A DNA stretch of 64,000 nucleotides from Shewanella sp. AS1 (GTDB lineage: Bacteria > Pseudomonadota > Gammaproteobacteria > Enterobacterales > Shewanellaceae), in contig NZ_JAKCLJ010000003.1 in the NCBI RefSeq assembly GCF_021412565.1, forward strand, positions 270,600 to 334,599. Direction: 5' to 3'. Position 1 is the first letter of the stretch. Each line of letters opens with the position of its first letter. Below, piece after piece: positions 18,101 to 27,459 of this stretch. The position numbers and the translations under genes were made by a program. A model generated the notes under the pieces. It was not told the DNA's origin. It did no database searches and was given only the letters and a program-made list of their open reading frames with translations.

Positions 18101-18925
18101 TTTACCCGTACCGGCGATGGTCGATGCAGTATGCGTACCGTGACCATTTAAGTCATCCACCCCATTTGATGAATAGGTAAAGTCGGCAGACATCAAAACT
18201 CGCCCAGTAAGATCCGCGTGCTCAGTGTCATAACCCGTGTCCAGTACCGCAACACGCACCCCTGCACCACTATAATTAATCGCATTTGCGCCTAAGGCAC
18301 CAGTAAAGGGCACCGTTGGCACTAAGGTGTCAGCCACATCTTGCTTGTGGCCAAACACCATAGCATCGAGCCATACCCCTTCGATGCGCACATCTGAAGT
18401 CAAGGCCGAAAACACTTCTGCCGCTTGATCTTTGCTAATGCCGAAAGCGGCACTGTCAATAATCTCGATTTCACCCGTCAAAGACATACCCGCCAGTTCT
18501 GCCGGTGTTGCAGAGCCTTCTAGGGCGCCATCAGGATATTCCACGATAACCGGCAGTTTATCTGTCGAAGCATCATCATATCCAGATTGATACAACTTAC
18601 TGATGTTAAACAACTCTTTATCAATAACTTTATTATCAACAAATTGCTGCGCACTTTGTGGAATAACATAAGTATCATTACCACGCTTAAAAATACTGGT
18701 GACGACATCGCTGCCATCTTTACCCATCATGCGAATGCCCGCGAGCGAACCATCAGTTTTCACCACAGCGCTAACCTTATCGCCAGTGATCAGAGTAAAC
18801 TCCACCCCTGCGGCTTGTTTCTCAAATGACACCAGCTCATCACAGAGCGCAGGAAGCGATAAGGCTCCACCCAATAGCGCAATGCAATGGGCCGCTAATT
18901 TGCTAACCCGAAAATGACTCTTCAT
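15149..18925 (-). CDS. large secreted subtilisin-like (S8) serine protease
   Basis: 1258 residues. A signal peptide (about 1-29) is followed by a propeptide-like region to about 200, then the S8 catalytic domain. Its triad is Asp in VRVAVLDTGYDTEHADL (about 229), His in GHGTHTASTIAG (about 263) and Ser in SGTSMAAPHVAGG (about 425). Fn3/Ig-like beta regions follow. A protease-associated (PA) domain lies near residues 780-900 (FDLAGKIALVQNP and VNNAVKNGAIAVLF). The catalytic-plus-PA layout recalls Vpr-type exported proteases, although here the PA domain lies after the catalytic domain. It probably degrades proteins outside the cell. The start has AGGAA upstream. No sorting signal is obvious at the C-terminus. 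Confidence 0.93.
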   Translation of the reverse strand: MKSHFRVSKLAAHCIALLGGALSLPALCDELVSFEKQAAGVEFTLITGDKVSAVVKTDGSLAGIRMMGKDGSDVVTSIFKRGNDTYVIPQSAQQFVDNKVIDKELFNISKLYQSGYDDASTDKLPVIVEYPDGALEGSATPAELAGMSLTGEIEIIDSAAFGISKDQAAEVFSALTSDVRIEGVWLDAMVFGHKQDVADTLVPTVPFTGALGANAINYSGAGVRVAVLDTGYDTEHADLTGRVLMSADFTYSSNGVDDLNGHGTHTASTIAGTGKESNGKWVGMAPGADLLIGKVLSNTGGGSTYGILNGMIWAANNGADIVNMSLGGSATSCEGPMVELVEALREKTLFVISAGNSFSRQTVGSPGCAPSALTVAAIDRDNQTASFSSRGPSPDGHSAKPDIGSQGVNVVAAASGGNGVTAYRALSGTSMAAPHVAGGAALVLEARPELTPMQLKKVLTSSVVENDEHVLEQGAGPMDVNRAMVQKVIAQPNVELGSFPYDNNSEVVERTVTFDNLSDTDVEYSLSLELIGEDGITRMPATLAGLGVKSVTVPANSSIDVPVWIDPSVGLRSGAYGAITGRIEGRSKGQQDEQITVPVSFWIQPPQVQLTLSATDQRGMPASSPSKIYLINEEDDYGRYVSLSNGQAVVEVDEGNYTIVAHIMTYDNDFTTSGLVESATQMAYLNKKIAADESINFDAQTAQKLEFKTDKPIETQGFSFGFTYALDDNKLAKLAAIDLAPDYVNSLYLWSQGHDDRFRSFASTHATAPETVMTMQSGVELELVTQSLAVGFDGEGSAEVVPVGDAGYSTDWSQFDLAGKIALVQNPYYITNYMVNNAVKNGAIAVLFYRPGANGRYKTLLTGIPRSPVMGLSTEQGEALLEQISQGNNVVSWKGTAVDRTPYTYELHHITDGSIKGGLVRVHDNELHKFTSSYYSQNNDERPVFKDTLTQTNSTGEFYSTGSPQMLIAPVVREEYYTATPKNTWTNIVMPHVTLSTNGGYFDGPRFMTVGAESANSWFKGPKGGSLSTSGRPIAYRDTNVLTMTLPVYGDSDGHDGLSGMNSRSAYKIVLNGESTYLSNGTLTVPDETAEVGIELLSYARGVGERSPVKDHLGSMSQALYNFTTDETLQGAQKVLVPMIDIPVDMQNTMTAGVPAMIKLSGVMDGIDNVNLSEVSLQYGYGQECAVSYISTSIYCPVSAKFTEDAWVDAEVTQVNGEWVAIVPNAAAAGEFVHLRVNISDEVSSSAQVTTMRAYMLD

Positions 18926-18953
18926 ACAATTTCCTAATTTTTTATTTATTCTG

Positions 18954-18980
18954 GTTTTTACTTATAAGCAAAGTAAAAAC
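18954..18980 (-). promoter_or_regulatory. inverted repeat in the leader of the S8 protease gene
   Basis: Perfect 10-bp arms GTTTTTACTT/AAGTAAAAAC surround a 7-base spacer, about 30 bases before the ATG of the protease. It could be a repressor or activator operator, or a leader hairpin. No named regulator can be assigned. Confidence 0.5.
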
Positions 18981-19643
18981 GGTTCACCCACATCATTGCA
19001 ATTGTGACGGGGATAGAGGTACGCCCCTTATTTACTAGAGAATGAAAGCTGAGTACATAGGTTGATTTTTGAACAGACAAAGAAAACAACTCAGGCTTTG
19101 AAATATTTTTGTAACAATTTCAATCTGATTGCGTCGCTATTGAATTAGCAGATCAAGATGTAGCTTTTTGTAGCGGATGATTTTGAGAAAACAAAACAAA
19201 CTTAATTAAAATTCATTTCAAATCAATTACTTTCAACGATCAAGTGACAGGTGCCGAAGTCAAGTAAATGGCCAGAGTCAAAAGCGTGACACGCTATCAG
19301 TAGGAGGAGAAAATAGGATCGCCCGCCTGCAAAGCAACATGCAAACTACATTTAAATAACAAAAGCCGTGACAATAAAAACAGCACTTGAAGGCGAGCCA
19401 TAAACAGTCATGACGGGGTGAAAAATGCAAAAAAGGGGGGCAAATAAGCACTCATTTTCTGAAGCCTCAACTGGCTCAAAATAAACATCAAGCCGCGATC
19501 AACACCAAGTCGAGAGTTTGAGAACAGCAAAATAGTGAGTCTTAGCGTAAAAATGAAGTAAACAGCTCGCCTTAGCCCATGCAGGAACTACGCTCCTGCA
19601 TTAAAAGATATGCGTTAAGATCCAGTTGTGAGACAATCACGCC
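18981..19643. other. intergenic region between divergent protease and LETM1-like genes
   Basis: About 660 bases with stops in all frames and AT-rich composition. Promoters for both flanking genes must lie here. I see no repeat, RNA gene or recognisable operator. Confidence 0.6.
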
Positions 19644-20081
19644 ATGAAAATTTATCGCAAGTTACATAAAGCTCCGGTAAGGGTGATACGTATCGGGCGC
19701 AAGCGTTTTACCCTGCGTCTCAAGCGTGACATGTTGGTGCTCAAAGATGCGCTCTCCCAAGAGAAACAGGAAACCAAAGAGATGTTGGTGGCCTACAGCC
19801 GCTATACCCGCAATCAAGCGACCAAAGAGGAGATCAAACAAGCCAACGAACAACTGGCCGATCTCATTAAAGGCCTTGGCTTAGGCGTATTTGCCATCCT
19901 TCCTTTCGCGCCTATTACTATTCCTGTGGTCGTAAAACTGGGCAAATTAGTGGGCGTTGATGTGCTGCCCAGCTCCTTTAATAACCTCTCCGAGCGTAAA
20001 GCCAATCTGAGCCGTATTGCTCAGCAAAACAAACAACAGCTTCAGGCCAATGAAATAGATAAACCCGACAATAATAGGTAA
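19644..20081 (+). CDS. small LETM1-like domain protein
   Basis: 145 residues. A basic N-terminus and charged helices precede a hydrophobic stretch (about 71-100, GLGLGVFAILPFAPITIPVVVKL) that ends in KLVGVDVLPSSF. This block is the signature of the LETM1-like domain, in mitochondria a membrane cation-exchange and ribosome-binding protein. In bacteria the function is unknown. It stands alone on the plus strand, 80 bases before the aminopeptidase. The family call is by motif recognition. Confidence 0.7.
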   Translation: MKIYRKLHKAPVRVIRIGRKRFTLRLKRDMLVLKDALSQEKQETKEMLVAYSRYTRNQATKEEIKQANEQLADLIKGLGLGVFAILPFAPITIPVVVKLGKLVGVDVLPSSFNNLSERKANLSRIAQQNKQQLQANEIDKPDNNR

Positions 20082-20161
20082 TTCTTGTCCCACTCGATTC
20101 AACTTATTTTGTCCCCATGTTAGTCTTAAGCCAACTTTGATCACCAGGAAGAAAGTGGCTT

Positions 20162-21523
20162 ATGACTCAACTATTACTCACCGGAACCCAAGGTATTCCC
20201 CTTCACCTTATTCATGCTCAAGATTTCGACCAATGGCTTGAAAAACAACCAGAAAACCATCAAAACTGGCTCAAGTCGACCCGCTTCTCGGGCGAAGGAT
20301 TAAGCCTGCTCCCAAGCAGTGATGGCAGTTTGGCGCAGGCTATCTATGTCACCGAAACACCGGACAGCTACTGGCTGTTTGGCGAACTGGTCAATCAGCT
20401 GCCTAGCGAACCGTTTTTCCTCGATGCCGATGAGCAGACCCTGAAACTGGCGGCTTTCAGTTGGGTACTGGGCGCCTACAAATTCGATCGCTACAAAAAG
20501 AACGAAAAAGCCTATCCACAGCTGGTGATCGACAGCAGCGAGATAGTTGACCAAACCCTGATCTTAACCCGCTCAGTCTCTTTAGTGCGGGATCTGGTTA
20601 ATACTCCGGCGGCCGATATGATGCCCCAGCATCTGGGTGAGATCATGGAAGGTTTGGCTAAAGAGTTTGGTGCCAAGGTCACTCAGATTGTTGGCGATGA
20701 ACTGCTGGCACAAAACTACCCCACCATCCACATGGTGGGCCGCGCCAGTGCCAACGCGCCGCGCCTTATCGATCTCACCTGGGGTGATGAAACTGCGCCT
20801 AAGGTAACCTTAGTGGGTAAAGGGGTCTGTTTCGATTCGGGTGGATTAGATCTCAAGCCCGGTGCAGGCATGCGCCTGATGAAAAAAGATATGGGCGGCG
20901 CCGCCCATGTTATCGGTCTGGCGCACCAGATCATGGCCGCAAAGTTGCCCGTCAGACTGAGAGTCTTAGTGCCTGCGGTAGAAAATGCCGTCTCTTCCAA
21001 TGCGTTTCGCCCCGGCGATGTGATCACCACACGTAAAGGCTTAACCGTTGAGATAGAAAACACAGACGCCGAAGGTCGCCTAGTGCTCTGTGATGCCTTA
21101 GCCGAGGCCAGCGATGAAAAACCTGAGCTGCTGATCGACTTTGCGACCCTGACAGGCGCCATGCGTATCGCCTTAGGCACAGAGCTGCCGGGCTTTTTCA
21201 GTAACGATGATGAAGTGGCCGCAGGTTTCACTGCTGGAGGGCTCAAAGTTGAAGATCCCGTCTGGCGCATGCCACTGCATCAGCCCTACTTTGCCCTGAC
21301 CAAGAGCGATATCGCCGATTTAGCTAACTGTGCTTCAGGCCCCTTTGGCGGTGCGATCACCGCGGCCCTGTACCTAGAAGCCTTCGTGGATAAGGATATC
21401 AGCTGGAGTCACTTCGATGTGATGGCCTGGAACAACCGTGCCCTGCCCGGTCGTCCTGTGGGCGGTGAGGCCTTTGGCATACGCGCCGTATTCGACTATC
21501 TGCAGCAGCGTTTCGCCAACTGA
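20162..21523 (+). CDS. M17 leucyl aminopeptidase family protein
   Basis: 453 residues. The N-terminal domain is divergent. The C-terminal catalytic domain has the M17 metal and active-site motifs VGKGVCFDSGGLDLKPG, MKKDMGGAAHVIG, the family signature NTDAEGRLVLCDAL, and FATLTGAMRIALG. It removes N-terminal residues from peptides in the cytoplasm, using two metal ions. It is shorter than PepA (503) and nearer to PepB-like relatives. A single gene with its own terminator. Confidence 0.93.
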   Translation: MTQLLLTGTQGIPLHLIHAQDFDQWLEKQPENHQNWLKSTRFSGEGLSLLPSSDGSLAQAIYVTETPDSYWLFGELVNQLPSEPFFLDADEQTLKLAAFSWVLGAYKFDRYKKNEKAYPQLVIDSSEIVDQTLILTRSVSLVRDLVNTPAADMMPQHLGEIMEGLAKEFGAKVTQIVGDELLAQNYPTIHMVGRASANAPRLIDLTWGDETAPKVTLVGKGVCFDSGGLDLKPGAGMRLMKKDMGGAAHVIGLAHQIMAAKLPVRLRVLVPAVENAVSSNAFRPGDVITTRKGLTVEIENTDAEGRLVLCDALAEASDEKPELLIDFATLTGAMRIALGTELPGFFSNDDEVAAGFTAGGLKVEDPVWRMPLHQPYFALTKSDIADLANCASGPFGGAITAALYLEAFVDKDISWSHFDVMAWNNRALPGRPVGGEAFGIRAVFDYLQQRFAN

Positions 21524-21585
21524 TTTAGCTCAGCCAATCAATCGAGCTAGTTAATAAAGTCAGTCAATCAACTCTGTAAATAAAC

Positions 21586-21622
21586 AAAAAGCCCGGGTCA
21601 TCATAGACCTGGGCTTCTTTTT
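21586..21622. terminator. bidirectional terminator between aminopeptidase and ybiT genes
   Basis: Arms AGCCCGGGTC/GACCTGGGCT around ATCATA have one mismatch, with an A-run before and a T-rich run after. It lies between converging genes. Confidence 0.85.
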
Positions 21623-21642
21623 AAGGACGTTAAAGCGGCAGA

Positions 21643-23238
21643 TTAACCTTCGATGCCTTTACTCGCCAGGAACTCATCGTAATTGCCTTTAAAGTCGTTC
21701 ACACCATTAGGTGTGATCTCTATGATGCGGTTCGCCAAAGAGGAGACGAAGGCGCGGTCATGGCTGACAAACAGCAAGGTGCCTTCATAGAGTTCCAGCG
21801 CGTTGTTGAGTGACTCAATCGATTCCATATCCATGTGGTTGGTCGGCTCATCCATCACTAAGATATTAGGCTTTTGCATGATCAGCTTACCAAACAACAT
21901 GCGACCCTTTTCACCACCGGAAAGCACACGAACCGATTTTTTAATGTCATCCGAGCTGAACAGCATACGGCCAAGGTAGCCGCGCACACTCTGATCGTCA
22001 TCTTCAGGTTTACGCCACTGGCTCATCCACTCGAACAGTGTCATATCATTTTCGAAATCTGACTCATGATCCTGGGCATAGTAACCAATCGCGGCATTTT
22101 CAGACCAATGAATGGTGCCAGAATCTTGCGGGATATCATGAACTAAGGTGCGTAGCAGCGTGGTTTTACCCACGCCGTTTTCACCTAAGATAGCGATGCG
22201 CTCACCCACTTCGACAATCAGGTTTAAGTCTTTAAACAGCGGGCCTTCATCGAAGCCCTTAGATAACTCTTCCACCACTAAGGCGTTACGGAACAGCTTC
22301 TTCTCCTGCTCAAAACGGATGAATGGATTCACCCGGCTGGAGGCTTTCACCTCATCTAACTTAATTTTTTCAATCTGCTTGGCACGGGATGTTGCCTGCT
22401 TGGCCTTAGAGGCGTTTGCAGAGAAGCGGGCAACGAAGCCTTGAAGCTCGGCGATTTGTGCCTTCTTCTTGGCATTATCAGACAGTAAACGCTCACGGGC
22501 CTGGCTGGCCGCTGTCATATACTCATCATAGTTACCTGGGTAAATTCGCAGCTCACCATAGTCCAGATCCGCCATATGGGTACAGACAGAGTTAAGGAAA
22601 TATCTATCGTGGGAAATGATGATCATAGTGCTGTTACGCTGGTTAAGCATATCCTGCAACCAGCGAATGGTATCGATATCCAGGTTGTTGGTCGGCTCGT
22701 CGAGCAGCAGAAGATCGGGATCGCTAAACAGCGCCTGAGCCAGCAGCACACGCAGCTTGAAACCTGGGGCGATTTCACTCATCAGACCGAAATGCTGTTC
22801 CAGTGGAATACCGACACCTAACAAGAGTTCACCGGCGCGACTTTCTGCGGTGTAACCGTCCATCTCGGCAAACTCCATCTCGAGTTCAGCCACCTTGATG
22901 CCATCTTCTTCGCTCATCTCAGGCAGAGAATAGATACGGTCGCGCTCCTGCTTCACCTTCCACAGTTCTCTGTGGCCCATGATCACTGTATCGATCACGC
23001 TGAACTCTTCGTAGCCAAACTGGTTCTGGCTCAGTTTACCCAGACGCTCATTCACATCTAAAGAAACGTTGCCTGAGGTAGGTTCAAGCTCGCCGCCCAA
23101 AATCTTCATGAAGGTCGATTTACCACAGCCGTTTGCACCGATAAGGCCGTAACGATTGCCGCCGCCGAATTTGACTGAGATGTTTTCAAACAGTGGCTTT
23201 GAGCCGAACTGCATTGTGATATTCGCTGTAGTGATCAA
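21643..23238 (-). CDS. ybiT: ABC-F family ATPase YbiT
   Basis: 531 residues, almost colinear with E. coli YbiT (530): [30 protein letters not shown] at the start and [23 protein letters not shown] at the end. It has two ABC domains with Walker [10 protein letters not shown] and GENGVGKTT, Walker [13 protein letters not shown] and [12 protein letters not shown], and the ABC-F linker (about 240-310) rich in Lys/Arg. ABC-F proteins bind the ribosomal E site and help stalled or difficult translation. There is no membrane domain. A single gene. Confidence 0.95.
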   Translation of the reverse strand: MITTANITMQFGSKPLFENISVKFGGGNRYGLIGANGCGKSTFMKILGGELEPTSGNVSLDVNERLGKLSQNQFGYEEFSVIDTVIMGHRELWKVKQERDRIYSLPEMSEEDGIKVAELEMEFAEMDGYTAESRAGELLLGVGIPLEQHFGLMSEIAPGFKLRVLLAQALFSDPDLLLLDEPTNNLDIDTIRWLQDMLNQRNSTMIIISHDRYFLNSVCTHMADLDYGELRIYPGNYDEYMTAASQARERLLSDNAKKKAQIAELQGFVARFSANASKAKQATSRAKQIEKIKLDEVKASSRVNPFIRFEQEKKLFRNALVVEELSKGFDEGPLFKDLNLIVEVGERIAILGENGVGKTTLLRTLVHDIPQDSGTIHWSENAAIGYYAQDHESDFENDMTLFEWMSQWRKPEDDDQSVRGYLGRMLFSSDDIKKSVRVLSGGEKGRMLFGKLIMQKPNILVMDEPTNHMDMESIESLNNALELYEGTLLFVSHDRAFVSSLANRIIEITPNGVNDFKGNYDEFLASKGIEG

Positions 23239-23478
23239 TGTGATATTCCGAAACTTAATTAAGCGAAGCGCTGCCCATCGGCAGACGATTAACTGTCAAC
23301 AGATAGCAAGTATAGCCACAGGCGATGACAGCCTGATGAAAAACCACGCTAAGGGAGAATTTAAAGCGCGCCACTATAGCCACTTTTTGCTGTTTTATCA
23401 ACCTAGGCCAATCAAATAAGGCGTCAAATTAGCCACTCAAAAAAGTCTGCCAAAACACAGGCTTTGCTGAGAAGCAAT

Positions 23479-23736
23479 TTATTTAGGTTTGCGCCAGAAG
23501 AGCAATTTTTGTTGCAGCCATAACAAGGTGTTAAGTTGCTTTTCCTGACTCAGGCCAAAATAGATGCAGATCCAGGGGGAGAGCAAAATATACCAGGGCA
23601 AGATAGCCTCATCCGGGCGAGTAAACAACAGATAGAAGAAGCCAAAGTAGATCACCACGACCCCAAGGACCCCCACCACTAACAAGAGTTTTTTGGTGAG
23701 CTGTTCAAACCATTCCAGCTTATTATTCTGCCCCAT
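23479..23736 (-). CDS. small membrane protein of unknown function
   Basis: 85 residues. A charged N-terminus (MGQNNKLEWFEQLTKK) is followed by two hydrophobic segments (about 17-38 and 45-62) and a basic C-terminal tail. I recognise no family. It lies between ybiT and the branched-chain acyl-CoA operon on the same strand and could be an independent gene. A stop and the operon's terminator separate it from the SDR gene upstream. Confidence 0.65.
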   Translation of the reverse strand: MGQNNKLEWFEQLTKKLLLVVGVLGVVVIYFGFFYLLFTRPDEAILPWYILLSPWICIYFGLSQEKQLNTLLWLQQKLLFWRKPK

Positions 23737-23769
23737 AGGATGGATCTATCCTCTCCTGCTGTCTCAATA

Positions 23770-23796
23770 AAAAACGGGCAAAAGCTGCCCGTTTTT
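23770..23796 (-). terminator. terminator at the end of the branched-chain acyl-CoA operon
   Basis: Arms AAACGGGCA/TGCCCGTTT around AAAGC are flanked by A and T runs, 20 bases after the SDR stop codon. Confidence 0.85.
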
Positions 23797-23814
23797 GACC
23801 AAGAGGCCTTAAAT

Positions 23815-24573
23815 TTAGATGCGTATACCGCCATCAATTTCAAACACACGGCCATTCACATAGTCATTTTCTATGATAAATTTCACCGTTGATGCTATCT
23901 CTGAGGCTTGTCCTAAGCGTCCTACAGGCACCATCTTCTCAAGGCGCTCTAAGGCTTCAGGTTTCATTGCCGCCGTCATCTCAGTTTCAATCACGCCTGG
24001 TGCGACTGCCGCGCTGCGGATATTGTGACGCGCCAACTCTTTGGCCCAGCCCACAGACATGGCCGCCACACCGGCTTTGGAGGCCGAGTAGTTGGTCTGT
24101 CCCATGTTTCCCGCCTTAGCCAGACTAGAGATATTAATAATAACCCCTGGCTGCTTGGATTCAATCATGGCAACCGCAGCTTCACGGCCACACAGGAAAG
24201 AACCTGTCAGGTTAACATTGATCACTGACTGGAACTGCGCCAGCGACATACGATCGCTAACCACGCCCTCTTTCGCCTTAACCAGCATGCCATCACGCAA
24301 GATACCGGCGTTGTTCACTAAGACGTTGACCTGACCGAAATCTTCCAAAATGTAACGGAAACCGGCAACCACATCCTCTTCATCGGTAATATCTAAGGCA
24401 TACCCCTGAACTTCTGTGCTGTCACCGATATCGGCGCAGGCCCGCTCGAGTTTCTCTTGATCGACATCGATAAGCGCCAACTTGGCCCCCGCGGCGGCTA
24501 ACTCTTGTGCCATAGCAAAACCAAGACCACCGGCACCACCTGTGATGACTACAACCTTATCTTTTAAATCCAT
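23815..24573 (-). CDS. short-chain dehydrogenase, probable 3-hydroxy-2-methylbutyryl-CoA dehydrogenase
   Basis: 252 residues with the classical SDR motifs: [14 protein letters not shown] (NAD-binding, about 9-22), NNAGILRDG, and the active site YSASKAG (about 160) with Ser upstream in INISSLAK. The Asp in LIDVDQE suggests NAD rather than NADP. It ends the operon. Since a thiolase and an enoyl-CoA hydratase are in the same operon, it may serve isoleucine breakdown (2-methyl-3-hydroxybutyryl-CoA to 2-methylacetoacetyl-CoA). That role is inferred. AAGGG at the mmsB stop favours this start over an upstream one at 24645 inside mmsB. Confidence 0.88.
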   Translation of the reverse strand: MDLKDKVVVITGGAGGLGFAMAQELAAAGAKLALIDVDQEKLERACADIGDSTEVQGYALDITDEEDVVAGFRYILEDFGQVNVLVNNAGILRDGMLVKAKEGVVSDRMSLAQFQSVINVNLTGSFLCGREAAVAMIESKQPGVIINISSLAKAGNMGQTNYSASKAGVAAMSVGWAKELARHNIRSAAVAPGVIETEMTAAMKPEALERLEKMVPVGRLGQASEIASTVKFIIENDYVNGRVFEIDGGIRI

Positions 24574-24577
24574 CAAT

Positions 24578-25477
24578 CTACCCTTTCTTATTAAACTGCT
24601 CAAAAATACTGGAGAAATCCCGCGCCCCATTGCCTTTTCTAGCATGGTTCACATACAGGCTGCGCGCCAATGCGCCCATGGGGGTGCTTGAGTTACTCAG
24701 CAGGGCCGCTTCCTGGGACAGGCCTAAGTCTTTCACCATCAGATCGACCATGAAACCACCCTGGTAATCATTGGAAGAGGGAACGTTTTCCATCACCCCA
24801 GGACAGGGATTATATTTATTCAGCGTCCAATTACCACCACTGCTGACCTTCATGATCTCAGAAAGTACCTTAGGATCCAGGCCATGATCTATCCCCATCT
24901 GAATAGATTCACTGGTAGCGACCATCAATACCGACAGCAACATGTTGTTGCAGATCTTAGCAACCTGGCCTGCGCCCGAGTCGCCGGCATGGAACAGATT
25001 CGCGCCCATGGCATTGAGCACGCCCTGTGCCTGACTAAAGCCTACATCGCTGCCGCCACAGATAAAGGTCAAGGTTCCCGCCGCCGCGCCAGCCGTACCA
25101 CCAGACACAGGCGCATCGACAAACTCTAGCCCCTTTTCCTTTGCCTTAGCGGCAACGGTGCGGGCACTGTCTGCATCTATGGTGGAGCAGTCGATAAGCA
25201 AGGTGCCCTCACCAACCACATCCAGCAGGCCTTTTTCACTATCACTGCCCAGATACAGACCGCGAACATGTTTGCCCGCGGGTAGCATGGTGATCACCAC
25301 ATCTGCCGATGCGGCGGCCGCGCAGGCACTCGGAGCCGGAATCGCCCCCTGCTCTGTCACATGGCTCAATGCAACGCTAGAAAGATCGAAAGCTTTTACC
25401 GTAAAGCCAGCTTTAACTAAGTTGATGGCCATTGGACCACCCATGTTTCCTAAACCAATAAACGCCACTGTGCTCAT
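24578..25477 (-). CDS. mmsB: 3-hydroxyisobutyrate dehydrogenase
   Basis: 299 residues, normal length. It has a Rossmann N-terminus [20 protein letters not shown], the substrate motif [16 protein letters not shown], and [14 protein letters not shown] with the catalytic lysine. It oxidises 3-hydroxyisobutyrate to methylmalonate semialdehyde with NAD, the step before MmsA in valine breakdown. AAGGAG precedes ATG. It sits between the hydrolase and the SDR gene. Confidence 0.94.
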   Translation of the reverse strand: MSTVAFIGLGNMGGPMAINLVKAGFTVKAFDLSSVALSHVTEQGAIPAPSACAAAASADVVITMLPAGKHVRGLYLGSDSEKGLLDVVGEGTLLIDCSTIDADSARTVAAKAKEKGLEFVDAPVSGGTAGAAAGTLTFICGGSDVGFSQAQGVLNAMGANLFHAGDSGAGQVAKICNNMLLSVLMVATSESIQMGIDHGLDPKVLSEIMKVSSGGNWTLNKYNPCPGVMENVPSSNDYQGGFMVDLMVKDLGLSQEAALLSNSSTPMGALARSLYVNHARKGNGARDFSSIFEQFNKKG

Positions 25478-25531
25478 AATTTGCTCCTTAAATAGAGACC
25501 TAACGCCTTAATTCCAATTTATTCTTGATGG

Positions 25532-26665
25532 CTATCGGCCTAACTGCGCCAGAGGATGTGAGTCCTGCTCCCAGGGCGAGGCGAGTAGCTGTTTCACAAC
25601 CGACTCGGGCACCGTCAGGGCGCTCTCATATTGCCACTTAGGCTGACGATCTTTATCCACCAGAAGTGCTCTCACCCCTTCGACAAAATCACCTATGGCG
25701 CAGCACTGACAGCTCAGTCCCAGTTCAAACTGGAACACCTGCTCAAGGGACAGTTCAGTGCCCAGACGCGACTGCTCATAGATAAGCTGTATGCTGAGCG
25801 GGCTGCCCGCAAGCATTGTGGCCAAAGCACGCTCAAGCCAGGGCTGCTCAGTCTGATAATCCTTGGCGCGCGCCATGATCTCAGGCAAGGTGCCTTGCAT
25901 CAGAGCATCGAGCTCGCTCTGGTGCTGCTCAAGCACACTGGTTGCCATTGGGATCGCGCTGCGGCTGCTCATCCCTTCAAGCAGGGAGTTAAGCTTGCTG
26001 TGATTGGCACCTATGTCCGACTCCCAGTCCACACTGGCCAGTGCATCGAACAAGGGCTCTTTATCATCGCTGTTAAGATAATGATTACCCAAGCCAACAA
26101 AGTAGGCATCGGCGCCGCTCATGTTATAGGCTGTCATACCCAAAAACAGGCCTAACTTGCCAGGCATGCGATTGAGGAAATAGCTGCCGCCCACATCGGG
26201 ATAGAGACCGATAGTCACCTCAGGCATGGCGATGCGTGAACGCTCGGTCACGACTCTGTGGCTGGCGCCGGCCATCAGACCTAAGCCGCCGCCCATCACG
26301 ATACCGTCACCCCAAACCAACACTGGCTTATCGAAGGTGTGCAGCAGGTGATCCAGATAATACTCTTCACAGAAGAAAGACTGAGCTAAGTCGGTGATCT
26401 TACCTGGGTTGGCCTTAGAGATATCATGCAGCGCGCGCACATCCCCACCGGCGCAGAAGGCTTTCTCTCCCGCACCATCGAGCACTATCATGGCCACAGT
26501 ATCATCTTCGGCCCAGGCCTTGAGCTGAGTGGTTAACAGGTGGATCATCTCTAGGTTAAGTGCATTAAGCGCCTTTTCCATATTCAGGGTGGCCACACCG
26601 ACCAATTTGCCAGACAGGGTCCCTAAGGTCTGAAAAATTACGCTGTTTTTCTGTTCGGTACTCAT
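25532..26665 (-). CDS. 3-hydroxyisobutyryl-CoA hydrolase
   Basis: 377 residues. The crotonase-fold protein carries the HIBCH marks GEKAFCAGGDVRAL and EVTIGLYPDVGGSYFLNR and a longer C-terminal region than ordinary hydratases. It releases 3-hydroxyisobutyrate from its CoA ester in valine catabolism, feeding MmsB. The chosen ATG overlaps the stop of the preceding gene (TAATG), which implies translational coupling. An in-frame ATG at 26680 is a possible alternative start. Confidence 0.9.
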   Translation of the reverse strand: MSTEQKNSVIFQTLGTLSGKLVGVATLNMEKALNALNLEMIHLLTTQLKAWAEDDTVAMIVLDGAGEKAFCAGGDVRALHDISKANPGKITDLAQSFFCEEYYLDHLLHTFDKPVLVWGDGIVMGGGLGLMAGASHRVVTERSRIAMPEVTIGLYPDVGGSYFLNRMPGKLGLFLGMTAYNMSGADAYFVGLGNHYLNSDDKEPLFDALASVDWESDIGANHSKLNSLLEGMSSRSAIPMATSVLEQHQSELDALMQGTLPEIMARAKDYQTEQPWLERALATMLAGSPLSIQLIYEQSRLGTELSLEQVFQFELGLSCQCCAIGDFVEGVRALLVDKDRQPKWQYESALTVPESVVKQLLASPWEQDSHPLAQLGR

Positions 26666-27438
26666 TAGCTGTTGGTCCATTTCGCTGGGCGCTTTTCTAA
26701 AAACGCGTTAACCCCTTCTGCCTGATCTTGGGTATCAAACAGACCCACAAACAGTTCCCGCTCAAGGGGAAGCGCCTGAGTACGTGGCATAAAGCGACCC
26801 GCCTGGATCAAGGTCTTACACACAGTCACGCTGCTCGGGCTCTGTTTTGCGACTTTCTCGGCTAGGGTCATGGCGGCATCGAGCGCGCCACCCTTAGCCA
26901 CAACCTCTTCGACTAAACCAAGAGAAAGCGCCTTGGTCGCATCGACACGCTCGCCACATAAGATCATGCGTTTTGCCCAGCCCTCGCCAACTAACGCGGT
27001 CAGGTTTTGAGTCCCGCCGGCACAAGGCAATAGACCCACTGTGGCTTCAGGCAGCGCCATCACGGCTTGCTCTTCGGCAATGCGGATGTCACAGGCAAGG
27101 GCCACTTCCAGACCGCCGCCCATGGCGTAACCGTTAATGGCCGCGATGGAGACACCACGAAAGCCGCTTAAGGCTTCGAAAGCTTCACCAAAATACTTGG
27201 CCATAGAAGCGGCGTTACCTTTGTCGCCATCGGCGAACAGTTTAAGATCGGCACCGGCGCTGAAAAATTTCTCCCCTTCGCCAGTGATCACTAAGGCATA
27301 GATATCTTTATTGTTATTGAGCGCCGTGACAGTCTGCTTAAGCTGGATCAAACTCTCGGCAGTCCAAGTGTTCGCGGGTGGGTTGTTCATGGTTAGCACG
27401 GCAGTATTGCCAACAATTTTTTCTATAATCGCGGTCAT
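26665..27438 (-). CDS. enoyl-CoA hydratase/isomerase
   Basis: 257 residues, typical for crotonase. The oxyanion-hole motifs are FSAGADLKLF (about residues 60-70) and INGYAMGGGLEVALACDIRIA. The active-site glutamate region LPEATVGLLPCAGGTQ follows. It hydrates methacrylyl-CoA and/or tiglyl-CoA in valine and isoleucine degradation (inferred from the operon). GAAGGAG lies before ATG. Confidence 0.92.
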   Translation of the reverse strand: MTAIIEKIVGNTAVLTMNNPPANTWTAESLIQLKQTVTALNNNKDIYALVITGEGEKFFSAGADLKLFADGDKGNAASMAKYFGEAFEALSGFRGVSIAAINGYAMGGGLEVALACDIRIAEEQAVMALPEATVGLLPCAGGTQNLTALVGEGWAKRMILCGERVDATKALSLGLVEEVVAKGGALDAAMTLAEKVAKQSPSSVTVCKTLIQAGRFMPRTQALPLERELFVGLFDTQDQAEGVNAFLEKRPAKWTNS

Positions 27439-27459
27439 CGATTAACTCCTTCAGAAACG

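Noticed and set aside
24574..24645. N-terminal extension of the SDR protein
   Set aside because: It lies inside mmsB in another frame; the start at 24573 has a good AAGGG site and matches the family.
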